In this document: positions 27,554-36,932 of the stretch, piece after piece
Position numbering within the stretch: position 1 is the first letter of the stretch
How the letters are laid out: every line of letters begins with the position of its first letter
Assembly: GCA_900471485.1 (NCBI GenBank)
Contig: UCEU01000016.1
Location: 124,001 to 188,000 of the forward strand
Direction: 5' to 3'
Length of the DNA stretch: 64,000 nucleotides
Origin: Hyphomicrobiales bacterium
GTDB taxonomy: Bacteria; Pseudomonadota; Alphaproteobacteria; Rhizobiales; Rhizobiaceae
Program-made: the position numbers and the translations under genes
Notes under the pieces: model-generated
The model's input: only the letters and a program-made list of their open reading frames with translations
Told to the model about the DNA's origin: nothing
Database searches by the model: none

Positions 27554-27852
27554 GACTACAGGCTCCGTGGCATTTGCTGCTCGCTTCTTTCAAAGAGGAT
27601 GCTCCCGAGATGTAGCGCGAGCTGTATGTCATTTGACGTAGCTATGCCTCTGTCCTGGAAAATCCTGTGGCGACCATCACTGTTGCTATGGGTAGCGTTA
27701 CTTTTATGAGCGCCCCATTGGTGGCCCAGCGTCTATAACTTGGTACGGGCGCCGCTGGGCGAGCGAACAATCTCTGGACAGATAGAGCGCTATTGAAAAA
27801 GTGCAGCGTGCCACAAGTTGACACATTTACAATTCCGTGAGATGGGCGACCT

Positions 27853-30800
27853 ATGGCCAAACGTCTTACACGCAATTTTTCGCTCACGCCCGAGCTTGAA
27901 AGTTTCATCTCTGAATGCCTGTCGTCGGGCGACTATGGCAATGCCAGCGAAGTCGTCAGATCGGGCCTGCGCTTGCTTCGCGAGGGTGGCAAACCCGCGA
28001 TCCCATTTGCATCAACTTGGCCGATCGGAGGGGGGGACTGCGGAAAGATCATCCGGGAAAAGAACTGGTCAGAGACGACGCTCGGACCGATGAAGGATTG
28101 GTCCGTCGAGCTCCGCACGACGGTCGCCAACATCGTCAATTCGCCGGTCGCGAAAGTGCTGATGTGGGGACCGGGCCATGTGATGGTCTATAACGACACT
28201 TACGCGAAAATCGCAGGCGAAAAACATCCTGACGCTCTCGGCAGCAATGTCGCGGAAGTCTGGCCGGAAATCTGGGACTGGAACCGCGAAATGATTGAAG
28301 CCGGCCTTCGTGGTGAGCTTCGTTCCTATCACGATCAGAGCATGACGCTCATCCGAGATGGTCGGCCCGAGCAATTCATCTTCGATCTCTTCTACACGCC
28401 TGTTTACGAGGCCGACGGCAGGATCGGCGGCGTGATGTGCACGGTCGTCGACAACAGCGATCGCGTCGCGATGGAAAAACGAGTGAGCGATAGCGAAGAC
28501 GAGCTCCGCCGCGTAACCGACGCCGTGCCGATGCTGATTTCCTACGTCGATCGTCAGCATATTTATCGCTTCGCCAATCATGCCTACGAGGCGTGGTTCG
28601 GTATGAAGCCGGGCGATATGATCGGCAAACACATTGCCGCGGTCATCGGTGAGGGGCCATACGAGAACCGGCGGCCAGACATTGATCGTGCACTGGCTGG
28701 CGAAGTCGTGACCGGCGAAGCCGACATGCCGGTGCAGGGCGGCGCGCCGCGCCGCCTCGAAATTCGATACGTACCGCACGTAGCGGCGGACGGATCAGTC
28801 CCCGGTGTCTACATTCTCGGCATCGATATCGAAGAGCGAGCGGTGCGGGAAGCCGAGCTCGAAATGAGCAATAATCGCTTCCACACGGCCATGAGGGCGG
28901 TGCACGGCGTCCTCTGGACCAACAGTGCCGATGGCAGAATGGTTGGCGAACAGCCGGGCTGGGCAGCACTCACCGGCCAGACGTTCGATCAATATCAAGG
29001 GTTCGGTTGGGCACAAGCCGTGCATCCGGATGACATGGACGCGTCAGTCGCGACCTGGAATGCCGCGGTCGAAGCGAAATCCATGTATGTGCATGAGCAC
29101 CGGGTCCGCCGGCATGATGGCGCCTGGCGCCAGTTCGCCATCCGCGCTCTGCCGATCATCGGCTCAAAGGGTGACATCGTCGAATGGGTAGGCGTGCACA
29201 CCGACATCACCCATCAGCGCGCGGCCGAGGCCGCTTTGCGCGACCAGGCGGAGGCGCTTTCGCGCCAGGTGCGTCACCGGGAGCGGGCCGAAGAGCAGCT
29301 CAAACAGCTGAACGAAAATCTGGAAGCGCGCGTCATCACCGAAATCGCCGAGCGCCGCCAGGCCGAAGTGAAGCTGGCGCAGGCTCAAAAAATGGAAACC
29401 GTGGGGAAATTGACCGGCGGGGTCGCGCATGACTTCAACAACCTGTTGCAGGTCGTGTCCGGAAATCTGCAGCTTCTGTCAAAAGAGGTTGCCGGCAACC
29501 AACGCGCCGAAGCGAAAATCGCAAACGCCATGGCCGGTGTATCGCGGGGTTCAAAACTCGCCAGCCAGTTGCTCGCCTTCGGTCGCCGTCAGGCGCTCGA
29601 ACCCAAAGTGGTCAATATCAGCCGTTTCGTCCGCGACATGGACGACATGATCCGCCGCGCGATCGGCGAGGCTATCGAGGTCGAGACCGTGGTCGGTGGA
29701 GGGCTCTGGAACACCTTTATCGACCCGACTCAGATCGAGAATGCTTTGCTGAACCTTGCCATCAACGCGCGTGATGCGATGGAAGGGCAGGGCAAACTGA
29801 CGATCGAGCTGTCTAACGCTCACCTCGATGATGCCTATGCCCGCACGCATGATGAGGTCATGCCCGGCCAGTATGTGATGATGGCGGTGACAGATACCGG
29901 GTCCGGCATGCCGCCCGAGATCATCGAAAAGGTGTTCGAGCCGTTTTTTTCCACGAAAGCCGAGGGCAAGGGCTCCGGGCTTGGTCTGTCGATGGTTTAC
30001 GGCTTCGTCAAACAGTCCGGCGGCCATGTCAAGATCTATTCGGAAGTCGGCCACGGCACGACGATCAAGTTATATCTGCCGCGTGCAATGGAAGCGGAAG
30101 ACGTCGAGGTCGCTGTCGATAACGGGCCGATTGTCGGAGGAAGCGAAACCGTCCTCGTTGTCGAGGATGACGCGGAGGTCCGTGAAACCGTCATCGCGAT
30201 GCTGACCGACCTCGGCTATCGCACGCTAAAGGCGGTCGATGCATCGAGCGCGCTGACAGTGATCGATAGCGGCATTCCCATCGACATCCTGTTCACCGAT
30301 GTCGTGATGCCAGGCACGCTCAAAAGCCCCGAACTCGCCCGCAAGGCGAAAGAACGGCTGCCCAACATTGCTGTGCTGTTCACGTCAGGCTACACCGAAA
30401 ACTCGATCGTGCACGGCGGCAGGCTCGATGCAGGCGTCGAGCTGTTGTCCAAGCCCTATAGCCGTGAGGCGCTGGCCCGAAAATTCCGGCATGTTCTGGC
30501 CAATCAAGCTCAGCGTAAAAATCAAAAGCCAACGATCCATCCGCCGGAGCCACTACCAAAGCTGGACACGCCGCTGATGTCAGCCAAGAGCGCGGCGGCG
30601 GCGACTGCGGAAAAAGTCGGACGCGTGACGGTACTGCTGGTCGAGGACGATGCACTCATCCGCATCAATACGGCTGAGATGCTGCAGGATGCTGGACTGA
30701 TTGTCGTCGAGGCGGGAAGCGCCGAGGAAGCCAAAGCGGCTCTGCAGACGATGGCAGTCGATATCCTCATGACCGACCTCAATCTACCAGGCGCGTCAGG

Positions 30801-31020
30801 ATTAGACCTGGCTGCTGAGGCCAGGGCTCTGAATCCGTCAACGACAATTGTATTCGCCACCGGGGATCCGTCGGCGGTCCGCGGTGAGACAGGTGCCATC
30901 GTGTTGGCGAAACCCTATGACGCCGCGAAACTCGCTGAGGCCTTGGCCAGCACCGGGGCATATAGGTTTGCAGAAGGAAATCCGGCACGCAGTGGCGCCG
31001 GCAAAGCGGAAGAAGTCTAG
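27853..31020 (+). CDS. hybrid sensor kinase with ParD-like RHH N-terminus and two receivers
   Basis: A 1055-residue protein with no membrane span. Residues 1-45 (RNFSLTPELESFISECLSSG, YGNASEVVRSGLRLLRE) match ParD/CopG ribbon-helix-helix antitoxins. Three PAS-like modules follow (about 90-210, 220-335, 345-455) and a coiled coil. Then comes a HisKA domain with GKLTGGVAHDFNNLLQVVSG (His about 526), and a HATPase with NLAINARDAM, DTGSGMPP and GKGSGLGLSM. Two receivers end the chain: LVVEDDAEVRE with Asp in LFTDVVMPG (about 816), and LLVEDDALIRI with Asp in LMTDLNLPG (about 975). The reading frame is continuous from RHH to kinase. A G7 run lies at the joint. No toxin gene is adjacent. Confidence 0.9.
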   Translation: MAKRLTRNFSLTPELESFISECLSSGDYGNASEVVRSGLRLLREGGKPAIPFASTWPIGGGDCGKIIREKNWSETTLGPMKDWSVELRTTVANIVNSPVAKVLMWGPGHVMVYNDTYAKIAGEKHPDALGSNVAEVWPEIWDWNREMIEAGLRGELRSYHDQSMTLIRDGRPEQFIFDLFYTPVYEADGRIGGVMCTVVDNSDRVAMEKRVSDSEDELRRVTDAVPMLISYVDRQHIYRFANHAYEAWFGMKPGDMIGKHIAAVIGEGPYENRRPDIDRALAGEVVTGEADMPVQGGAPRRLEIRYVPHVAADGSVPGVYILGIDIEERAVREAELEMSNNRFHTAMRAVHGVLWTNSADGRMVGEQPGWAALTGQTFDQYQGFGWAQAVHPDDMDASVATWNAAVEAKSMYVHEHRVRRHDGAWRQFAIRALPIIGSKGDIVEWVGVHTDITHQRAAEAALRDQAEALSRQVRHRERAEEQLKQLNENLEARVITEIAERRQAEVKLAQAQKMETVGKLTGGVAHDFNNLLQVVSGNLQLLSKEVAGNQRAEAKIANAMAGVSRGSKLASQLLAFGRRQALEPKVVNISRFVRDMDDMIRRAIGEAIEVETVVGGGLWNTFIDPTQIENALLNLAINARDAMEGQGKLTIELSNAHLDDAYARTHDEVMPGQYVMMAVTDTGSGMPPEIIEKVFEPFFSTKAEGKGSGLGLSMVYGFVKQSGGHVKIYSEVGHGTTIKLYLPRAMEAEDVEVAVDNGPIVGGSETVLVVEDDAEVRETVIAMLTDLGYRTLKAVDASSALTVIDSGIPIDILFTDVVMPGTLKSPELARKAKERLPNIAVLFTSGYTENSIVHGGRLDAGVELLSKPYSREALARKFRHVLANQAQRKNQKPTIHPPEPLPKLDTPLMSAKSAAAATAEKVGRVTVLLVEDDALIRINTAEMLQDAGLIVVEAGSAEEAKAALQTMAVDILMTDLNLPGASGLDLAAEARALNPSTTIVFATGDPSAVRGETGAIVLAKPYDAAKLAEALASTGAYRFAEGNPARSGAGKAEEV

Positions 31021-31142
31021 GTGCGCGAGCGCTTCCGAGCCTGAAAATGACCTTGTGGTGATACTCGACTGGGCCGACGTGACGTTGCCCGCCCATGCTG
31101 ATAATAGATGCAATCTGCGGATGACAGCGGCGGAGCGATGAA

Positions 31143-31832
31143 TTGGACTTCATGAAACTGCTGAAGTCGCTCGAAGAACTGCTCTACGAGCTGGTGTCCT
31201 GGCTGTTATTTTATCCGATAACGATGTGGCGCTCGGTTTTGAGGCCACTCAACATGATGCGCTACGCCGATACCGAACTCGCCGGCAGGCCGGAAGACCA
31301 ATACGAAGATACCCTGAGTCCGCCACTTTTCCTGCTCATAACGCTTTTGCTTTCCCAGGGCCTGTCCGGTTCGCTTCCGTCAGTCTTTGACCCGACTGGG
31401 GCTGCCAAGCAGCTCGGGTCTGGTTCCAACCTTTTGATCGCGAGAGGCGTGATCTTCGGTGTTTATCCCCTCTCGATGGCGGTCACGCTCCTTCGATGGA
31501 AGAAAGTGAGGATCACCCGAGATACGCTTCGGCCGCCGTTTTTCAGCCAGTGCTATGTTGCAGCACCCTTCGCGTTCATCCTTGTACTCGGCATTGATTT
31601 CTTCAGCATGCCACAAGAAAAGGGAATTCTGCCGGGCATCATCGCGGTCGCAGTTGCCTTGGTGTGGTACGCACAGGCGCAGATCCGCTGGTTCACACGA
31701 GATCTGGACATAAGCGCGATCAAACCAACGATTACCTTCATCGGGGCGTTCATCACCGCTACAGTCGCCGCGCTCTCGGTTGCCGTGATGATCTATCTCG
31801 ATGCGCAAAGTTTTGCTACCGGGACAGGTTGA
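31143..31832 (+). CDS. multi-pass membrane protein, Yip1/permease-like
   Basis: A 229-residue integral membrane protein with about five hydrophobic segments (LFLLITLLLSQGLSG, LLIARGVIFGVYPLSMAVTL, CYVAAPFAFILVLGIDFF, GILPGIIAVAVALVWYAQ, PTITFIGAFITATVAALSVA). Function unknown. A TTG at 31143 has GGAG 7 bp upstream; an ATG at 31152 is the alternative. It follows the hybrid kinase by about 120 bp on the same strand. Confidence 0.72.
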   Translation: MDFMKLLKSLEELLYELVSWLLFYPITMWRSVLRPLNMMRYADTELAGRPEDQYEDTLSPPLFLLITLLLSQGLSGSLPSVFDPTGAAKQLGSGSNLLIARGVIFGVYPLSMAVTLLRWKKVRITRDTLRPPFFSQCYVAAPFAFILVLGIDFFSMPQEKGILPGIIAVAVALVWYAQAQIRWFTRDLDISAIKPTITFIGAFITATVAALSVAVMIYLDAQSFATGTG

Positions 31833-32192
31833 TTTGTCGATATTGCCAAGCGTGCCGGAAAGATGGATGCCGGTCTTGTGGTCCGCGGCCGCGGAAGGGG
31901 TCTCAACGTCTTGTCGGGGTGCAGTCGGACAAGCTCGTCTTTTTGTTGGCATGTCTGGTTGTGTCAGAACGAATGCAACTCAAGGATTTACGCTAAAGTG
32001 TATCAAAACTAATCGTTGACGCGGTGCGATTATTCACCTATTCATGCAACATCGATCTTTTGCTTGCCGAGCTTTGTTCACCGCGCGATTGGCACCGCGC
32101 TTTAAGCGAACTTCCCTTTCAAAAACAGTCGGTTTTCGTCTGCGCAGCGCATGCTTCGCGGTTCCTCGCTCTATGCTTTGAAAGGGTTCATC
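31833..32192 (+). other. intergenic region with long cspA leader
   Basis: No protein-coding gene is convincing in this 360-bp stretch. The last 150-200 bases upstream of cspA are probably a structured 5' untranslated leader, as is usual for cold-shock genes. The CGCGGTGC segment at about 32020 and GGCACCGCG at about 32090 could pair across it. Confidence 0.4.
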
Positions 32193-32402
32193 ATGACCAC
32201 TGGCACAGTAAAATGGTTTAATTCCACCAAGGGCTTCGGCTTTATCCAGCCTGACAACGGCGCTGCTGACGCCTTCGTTCACATCTCGGCTGTCGAACGC
32301 GCCGGTATGCGCGAACTTGTCGAAGGCCAGAAGATCGGCTTCGAACTTGAGCGCGACATGAAGTCGGGCAAAATGTCGGCCTGCAATCTGCAGTCCGCTT
32401 AA
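32193..32402 (+). CDS. cold-shock domain protein CspA-like
   Basis: A 69-residue single cold-shock domain: [20 protein letters not shown] contains RNP1 (KGFGFI), and [10 protein letters not shown] contains RNP2 (FVHIS). Binds single-stranded RNA/DNA and melts RNA structure. The ATG at 32193 follows AAAGGG. A strong intrinsic terminator is located 64 bp after the stop, so it is monocistronic. Confidence 0.95.
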   Translation: MTTGTVKWFNSTKGFGFIQPDNGAADAFVHISAVERAGMRELVEGQKIGFELERDMKSGKMSACNLQSA

Positions 32403-32465
32403 ATCGATATCTGCTTCCCTTTGACCACGGATGTACTGGCACTGCCGGAAGCGATTATCAGTTTG

Positions 32466-32498
32466 AGGCCAGGCAGTTCGCCTGGCCTTTTTCGTTTT
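32466..32498 (+). terminator. intrinsic terminator after cspA
   Basis: Nine-base inverted repeat AGGCCAGGC/GCCTGGCCT with a five-base loop, followed by TTTTCGTTTT. A typical Rho-independent terminator for the cspA transcript. Confidence 0.85.
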
Positions 32499-32527
32499 GG
32501 CCTCATAGCCAACATCGAGGAAACTCA

Positions 32528-32752
32528 ATGACAGAGACGTATAGCAAATCTCGCCAGCAGGCCGAGACCGCCTTCGGCAATCTCCAGACGCAGTTCTTCG
32601 CCAAGAACAATGCGGCGGAGGAGCTTCAATCCGTGGCGCAGGCACGTGATGCAAAGACCTTGAGGCTGCGCGAAGCGCGGCTCGCCAAGGAGCAAGCCGA
32701 CAGGATGTCTGCAACATCGACGCTGCTTACCAAACGATCAAAGGCCAGTTGA
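32528..32752 (+). CDS. small charged helical protein (74 aa)
   Basis: A 74-residue protein rich in Ala, Glu, Arg and Lys (TETYSKSRQQAETAFGNLQT...KTLRLREARLAKEQA), predicted as one or two long helices. GAGGAAACTCA precedes the ATG. Family not named; similar small proteins follow cspA-type genes in rhizobia, which I recall without certainty. It forms a same-strand run with 32784 and 33261. Confidence 0.68.
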   Translation: MTETYSKSRQQAETAFGNLQTQFFAKNNAAEELQSVAQARDAKTLRLREARLAKEQADRMSATSTLLTKRSKAS

Positions 32753-32783
32753 TCATCCCAAATACCAACATCAGGATAAAAAT

Positions 32784-33164
32784 TTGAGACACGCTAGAAA
32801 CAACGAACTTACAGACCGACGCTCCGCTGCCGCGGGCGCGAAGGCAGCTCTTCTCACAGCATACCGTGTAGCAAAGACGGCGGCAGAGCCATCTCAAGCC
32901 GCAAGACAGGCGGAGCGCATCTCACGTGTTGAAGCCCGCGAGGCGCGCCGCGTCGAACGGGAACAATTGAAGAATGAGGAGCGCACCCGGATCGCCTCTC
33001 TCGCGGCGCAAGAACAGCCAGCCATTGAGGCAGCCGCCGCGGCCGAGTTTGAGGCGCGACAGTCGGCAGAAAATGCTCGGATCTCGCGCGTCGTTGAAGA
33101 CGAGGCCGCTCGCAAGGCCGAGCGAGACCAGCGTTATGCCGCCCGCAAAGCCCGGCAGGCCTAA
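32784..33164 (+). CDS. DUF6481-like highly charged coiled-coil protein
   Basis: A 126-residue protein almost entirely Ala/Arg/Glu, with repeated heptad-like blocks (AERISRVEAREARRVEREQL, AAAAAEFEARQSAENARISR). The N-terminus RHARNNELTDRRSAAAGAKA resembles the DUF6481 family. It starts at TTG 32784 with AGGA 7 bp before; no ATG fits. A long helix or coiled coil is expected. Function unknown. Confidence 0.68.
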   Translation: MRHARNNELTDRRSAAAGAKAALLTAYRVAKTAAEPSQAARQAERISRVEAREARRVEREQLKNEERTRIASLAAQEQPAIEAAAAAEFEARQSAENARISRVVEDEAARKAERDQRYAARKARQA

Positions 33165-33260
33165 GGTCCAAGCGCCCACCTGCTGGGAAATGGGCCGCGG
33201 AATAGATCGGGGCGTGACAGAAAGTTGCGCTCGAACTTACTCATCCCTTAGGAGCCTCTC

Positions 33261-33536
33261 ATGGCACCGGACACGAACGAGCTTCAGGCCATCAATACCG
33301 CCTGGCAGATAGCGATCCAGGAGATCCTGCGCATGGTCATCCGTGACATGTACCATGGTGGTGGCGAAGCCGCCTTCAGCGCACATATCAAGCGCATCGA
33401 AGAAGCGGCCGTCGACAGCATCCAGACCGACTTGAGGCTTCGCGGCACCAGCGAATGGACGGAAATTCTGGTCAAGGAACGGGCCAGTAACTTCGTAACG
33501 ACGCTCTTGACCTCCTTTACCTATGACCGTGCCTGA
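33261..33536 (+). CDS. hypothetical protein (91 aa)
   Basis: A 91-residue soluble protein: APDTNELQAINTAWQIAIQE, ILRMVIRDMYHGGGEAAFSA, then RASNFVTTLLTSFTYDRA. AGGAG lies 7 bp before the ATG, a convincing start. Not assigned to a family. It lies upstream of an HWE kinase gene (63-bp gap). Confidence 0.65.
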   Translation: MAPDTNELQAINTAWQIAIQEILRMVIRDMYHGGGEAAFSAHIKRIEEAAVDSIQTDLRLRGTSEWTEILVKERASNFVTTLLTSFTYDRA

Positions 33537-33599
33537 CAGCGGTGGACGCTGATCGAAGCGTCAATCTGCTGCTCAGGCGCGCCCTGCTCGGACTTTCTT

Positions 33600-34667
33600 A
33601 TGGTTTGCGAGGTTGACCTCTCAGGCGCCTGCCTAAATCATTCCAACGTCACAGTGAAAGCCGAGCAGTCGGGCATGGACGAACACAGCGCAGAACGCCT
33701 CGCAGCCATAGTCGAATCCTCCTTTGACGCGATCGTCAGTAAGGATCTTTTCGGCAAGATCGTAAGCTGGAATAAGGCGGCCGAACGCATGTTTGGCTAT
33801 GTGGAAGACGAAGCGGTCGGACAGCCCATCTACATGATCATACCCGACGAGAAACGAGATGAAGAAACCAATATCTTACGTCGGCTGAAGCTGGGGGAGC
33901 GGATCGAGCCGTTCCAGACAATCCGATGCCACCGAGACGGGCGGATGGTCCCGATTTCGATCACGATTTCTCCGATCAAGAGCCAGGCCGGCAAACTTGT
34001 TGGTGCATCGAGCATTGCCAGGGATATCTCGGAAACTCTTGAAAACGACCGCCGGCTTCGCCTCTTGATGCGGGAAATCAATCATCGCGTCAAAAATCAA
34101 TACGCCGTGGTCCTCGCCGTGATCAGGCAAACCGCAACACGCGCTCGATCAATCGAAGAGTTCGAGAAGCGGGTTCGCGAACGGGTCATGGCGCTCTCTC
34201 ATTCTCACGATCTTCTGTCGCAGGTCGACTGGGCCGGTGTCAGCCTTGCCGATCTCGTCGCGCATCAACTCCAACCATTTGAGGTTCTCCAACCAGTCCA
34301 GGCCCTCGGTCCGAAGTTGATACTCGACGCCAATGCCGTCCTCAATCTCGGTATGGCCTTCCACGAACTGATCATGAATGCGATGCGCTTCGGCGTGACG
34401 GATATCGGCGGCATTTCCGTGACGTGGGGCCTGACGCACGGCGACAACGGGGACACTTTCGAACTCCTCTGGTCCGAGCCCGCGGTTGCTTATGCTGATA
34501 TACTCGCACAGGGCGAAGGCTTTGGCGCTCTCGTTCTATCGCGGCTGGTGCCGTCCGCTCTGTCCGGTCAAGCGAAATGGACTTTCACGGACGGGCGGAT
34601 CGTCTGGAAGCTGACGGCACCGCTTGCACGCATCCAGATCGGGCTTGGCTCTGCCGTTTCGTTATGA
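33600..34667 (+). CDS. PAS-HWE sensor histidine kinase
   Basis: 355 residues at most; the ATG at 33675 (MDEHSAERLAAIVESSFDA) is an alternative start, since neither has a good ribosome site. One PAS domain (SSFDAIVSKDLFGKIVSWNK through GRMVPISITISPI) precedes an HWE core with LLMREINHRVKNQYAVVLAV, the N-box FHELIMNAMRFG and LLWSEPAVA (W-x-E). The glycine-rich end is AQGEGFGALVLSRLVPSAL. Cytosolic. No receiver gene is adjacent. Confidence 0.9.
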   Translation: MVCEVDLSGACLNHSNVTVKAEQSGMDEHSAERLAAIVESSFDAIVSKDLFGKIVSWNKAAERMFGYVEDEAVGQPIYMIIPDEKRDEETNILRRLKLGERIEPFQTIRCHRDGRMVPISITISPIKSQAGKLVGASSIARDISETLENDRRLRLLMREINHRVKNQYAVVLAVIRQTATRARSIEEFEKRVRERVMALSHSHDLLSQVDWAGVSLADLVAHQLQPFEVLQPVQALGPKLILDANAVLNLGMAFHELIMNAMRFGVTDIGGISVTWGLTHGDNGDTFELLWSEPAVAYADILAQGEGFGALVLSRLVPSALSGQAKWTFTDGRIVWKLTAPLARIQIGLGSAVSL

Positions 34668-34863
34668 CGAATCGGACCGAGGGCCTTCTTCGCAAGATTG
34701 TGCGATGGCTCGTTGACCAAGAGCATCGGAGAGATCCGCGCGTCTCATCGCTTCACCTTGCGGATAGTGGGTAGCAGGGCCCACTTAGGCCATTGATAAC
34801 ACTCAGGCCGCCCGCTAGTTGTGAATTCGGCCATTCTTGAATTTGGTATAGAGAGGTTCGAAC

Positions 34864-35571
34864 ATGAGCCAAGCAGCGCCGCAGCCCGAATGGAGCGCCG
34901 ACGAACTGAGGCGAGCTATCAAGTCGGCGGGTGTCGCGCTTTGGACCTGGATCATCGATGACGACACTTTTGTGATGGATGCTAAAGCATACGAGCTTTG
35001 GGATATTGCTGTCGAAACGGACCTTACCTTCGAGCATCTCTCCGCCAAGGTCCATCCGGCCGACCGCGATCGCGTCAGAGCCGCGTTTGTAGCAACTCGG
35101 GCTATCGACGGGCCGTTTGAAATCGACTTCCGCATCCTGACTAACGCATCTGACGTCAGATGGATTTCCGCGCGCGGACAGGGCAACGACGGCGATGCCG
35201 CGACCAAGAAGATGACCGGCATTTTCCTGGACGTAACCGGCCGCAAACAGGCGGAGGAAGGTCATGAGCTGCTCGCGGGCGAAATGAGTCACCGCGTCAA
35301 GAACTTGCTGGCCCTGGCCGCCGGTCTGACGAACATGACCTCACGCGCTACCGAGACGAAGGAGGAAATGGCAAAGCAGCTGACGCAGCGCCTGACCGCG
35401 CTCGGCCGCGCCCACGAACTGGTTCGGCCGCTTCCGGATGGGCAGGGCAGTGCGGCGTCGGGGCGTCACTCAGCAACGTCGTTGGCGGCTGGCTCACGGA
35501 CTTCGGCGGCTATGGCATGGCGTACTGGGTCCATGGCGGCATCGCGGCCCTCGCACTCGCCGTATTTCTGA
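34864..35571 (+). pseudogene. PAS-HWE kinase truncated and joined to foreign sequence
   Basis: The first 195 or so residues are a normal PAS domain (SAGVALWTWIIDDDTFVMDA) plus an HWE dimerisation helix with EMSHRVKNLLALAAGLTNMT and AHELVRPLPDGQG. From about 35451 the reading loses all similarity. The expected ATPase domain is absent, and the DNA there encodes the end of an MFS transporter in a different frame. The product (235 residues) has a phospho-acceptor His but no catalytic domain. CATGAGC-type start with GAGAGG upstream. A fusion scar, not a functional kinase. Confidence 0.85.
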
Positions 35572-35633
35572 TCGGCCGAAACGCAATTGCGCCTTCACGA
35601 AACAAGGATATGGATGTCCCGGCTGATCGCTGA
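35451..35633 (+). pseudogene. C-terminal fragment of an MFS transporter
   Basis: In the frame of the TGA at 35631, the sequence reads CGVGASLSNVVGGWLTDFGG, then YGMAYWVHGGIAALALAVFL and a short polar tail. This is the last two transmembrane helices of a major-facilitator transporter (G-x-GASLS...GGWL followed by the A-rich final helix). It has no start codon of its own and begins at the kinase junction. The next gene is an ArsB-like transporter, so the pair probably came in together. Confidence 0.75.
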
Positions 35634-35675
35634 TGCACCGGTTGGCGGCCGATCGCAACGGGGTTTGGAAGCTCA

Positions 35676-36932
35676 ATGACTGCACTGACGATGACCTGGG
35701 GTATCGCCGCGCTAACTGCACTCGGTGTTATTACCAGGCCTTTCGCCTGGCCGGAGGCAATATGGGCGGTCGCCGGCGCAATGATTCTGGTTGGCCTTGG
35801 GCTGATCGGCCTGACTGATGCCTGGACCGGGATCGCAAAAGGGATCGATGTCTACCTGTTTCTGATCGGCATGATGTTGTTGTCTGAGCTTGCGCGTCAG
35901 GAGGGATTGTTCGATTGGCTAGCCTCGGTGACCACGGCGTGGGCGAAGGGCTCACCCAAACGATTATTCATCCTGATCTATTCGGTCGGCATCGTCGTGA
36001 CCGCGTTCCTCTCGAATGACGCGACGGCTGTGGTCTTGACGCCAGCCGTTTACGCGGCCTGCAAGGCAGCGAAGGTACGCGATCCAATGCCCTATTTGCT
36101 CGTCTGCGCTTTTATCGCCAATGCCGCGAGCTTTGTTCTGCCAATTTCCAATCCGGCAAATCTGGTGATATTTGGAGGTGGGGACATGCCACCCCTGTCG
36201 CGATGGCTGGCGACCTTCGGCCTGCCTTCACTGGCCGCCATCATCGTCACGTTTCTGTTTTTGTATTGGACTCAGCGCTCTACACTGGCGGCCGACCGCG
36301 TCGCTTCGGAAGTTGAAACCGCGACCCTATCGGCAAGCGCGAAGTTGACTGGTGTGGCTTTGTGCGTGACCGCTGTCCTGCTGCTCGGCGCGTCGGCTTT
36401 GCACTTCGATCTCGGCTTGCCGACATTTGTCGCTGGTTGTGTAGCGACAACCGCGGTGCTTCTCTTGACGCGCAAGAGTCCTTACCGAACTTTGAAAGGC
36501 GTGTCGTGGAGTGTGCTGCCGCTCGTCGCTGGATTGTTTGTCGTGGTCGAGGCGCTATTCCGGACAGGTTTAATCGACATGCTTGCGGGCTACCTTTCCG
36601 CTGGTGAAGCCTCGTCCCCGACATCGACGGCCGTCAGCGCTGGGGCGGTGATCGCTCTGGTCTCCAATCTCGTGAACAATTTGCCCGCCGGTCTTGTCGC
36701 GGGAAGTGCTGTCCAATTGGGGCATGTGTCCGACACGTTAGCTGGGGCGGTGTTGATCGGCGTTGACCTCGGTCCCAATCTGTCTATCACAGGGTCGCTT
36801 GCGACAATCCTTTGGTTGACCGCGCTCCGCCGCGAAGGGCTGTCGATCGGAGCCTGGGCTTTCCTCAAGATTGGCTTTGTGGTGATGGTACCGGCGCTCG
36901 TCGCATCTCTTGCGATTCTGGCAATGCAATAG
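35676..36932 (+). CDS. ArsB/ion-transporter superfamily membrane protein
   Basis: A 418-residue transporter with about 11-12 transmembrane segments. The hallmarks of ArsB/NhaD-type carriers are present: DVYLFLIGMMLLSELARQEG, FLSNDATAVVLTPAVYAACK, FIANAASFVLPISNPANLVI and the second inverted repeat VSNLVNNLPAGLVAGSAVQL with DLGPNLSITGSLATILWL. Relatives extrude arsenite or antimonite, driven by the membrane potential. No arsR, arsC or arsA is nearby, so the substrate is a family-based guess. GGAAG precedes the ATG. Confidence 0.87.
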   Translation: MTALTMTWGIAALTALGVITRPFAWPEAIWAVAGAMILVGLGLIGLTDAWTGIAKGIDVYLFLIGMMLLSELARQEGLFDWLASVTTAWAKGSPKRLFILIYSVGIVVTAFLSNDATAVVLTPAVYAACKAAKVRDPMPYLLVCAFIANAASFVLPISNPANLVIFGGGDMPPLSRWLATFGLPSLAAIIVTFLFLYWTQRSTLAADRVASEVETATLSASAKLTGVALCVTAVLLLGASALHFDLGLPTFVAGCVATTAVLLLTRKSPYRTLKGVSWSVLPLVAGLFVVVEALFRTGLIDMLAGYLSAGEASSPTSTAVSAGAVIALVSNLVNNLPAGLVAGSAVQLGHVSDTLAGAVLIGVDLGPNLSITGSLATILWLTALRREGLSIGAWAFLKIGFVVMVPALVASLAILAMQ

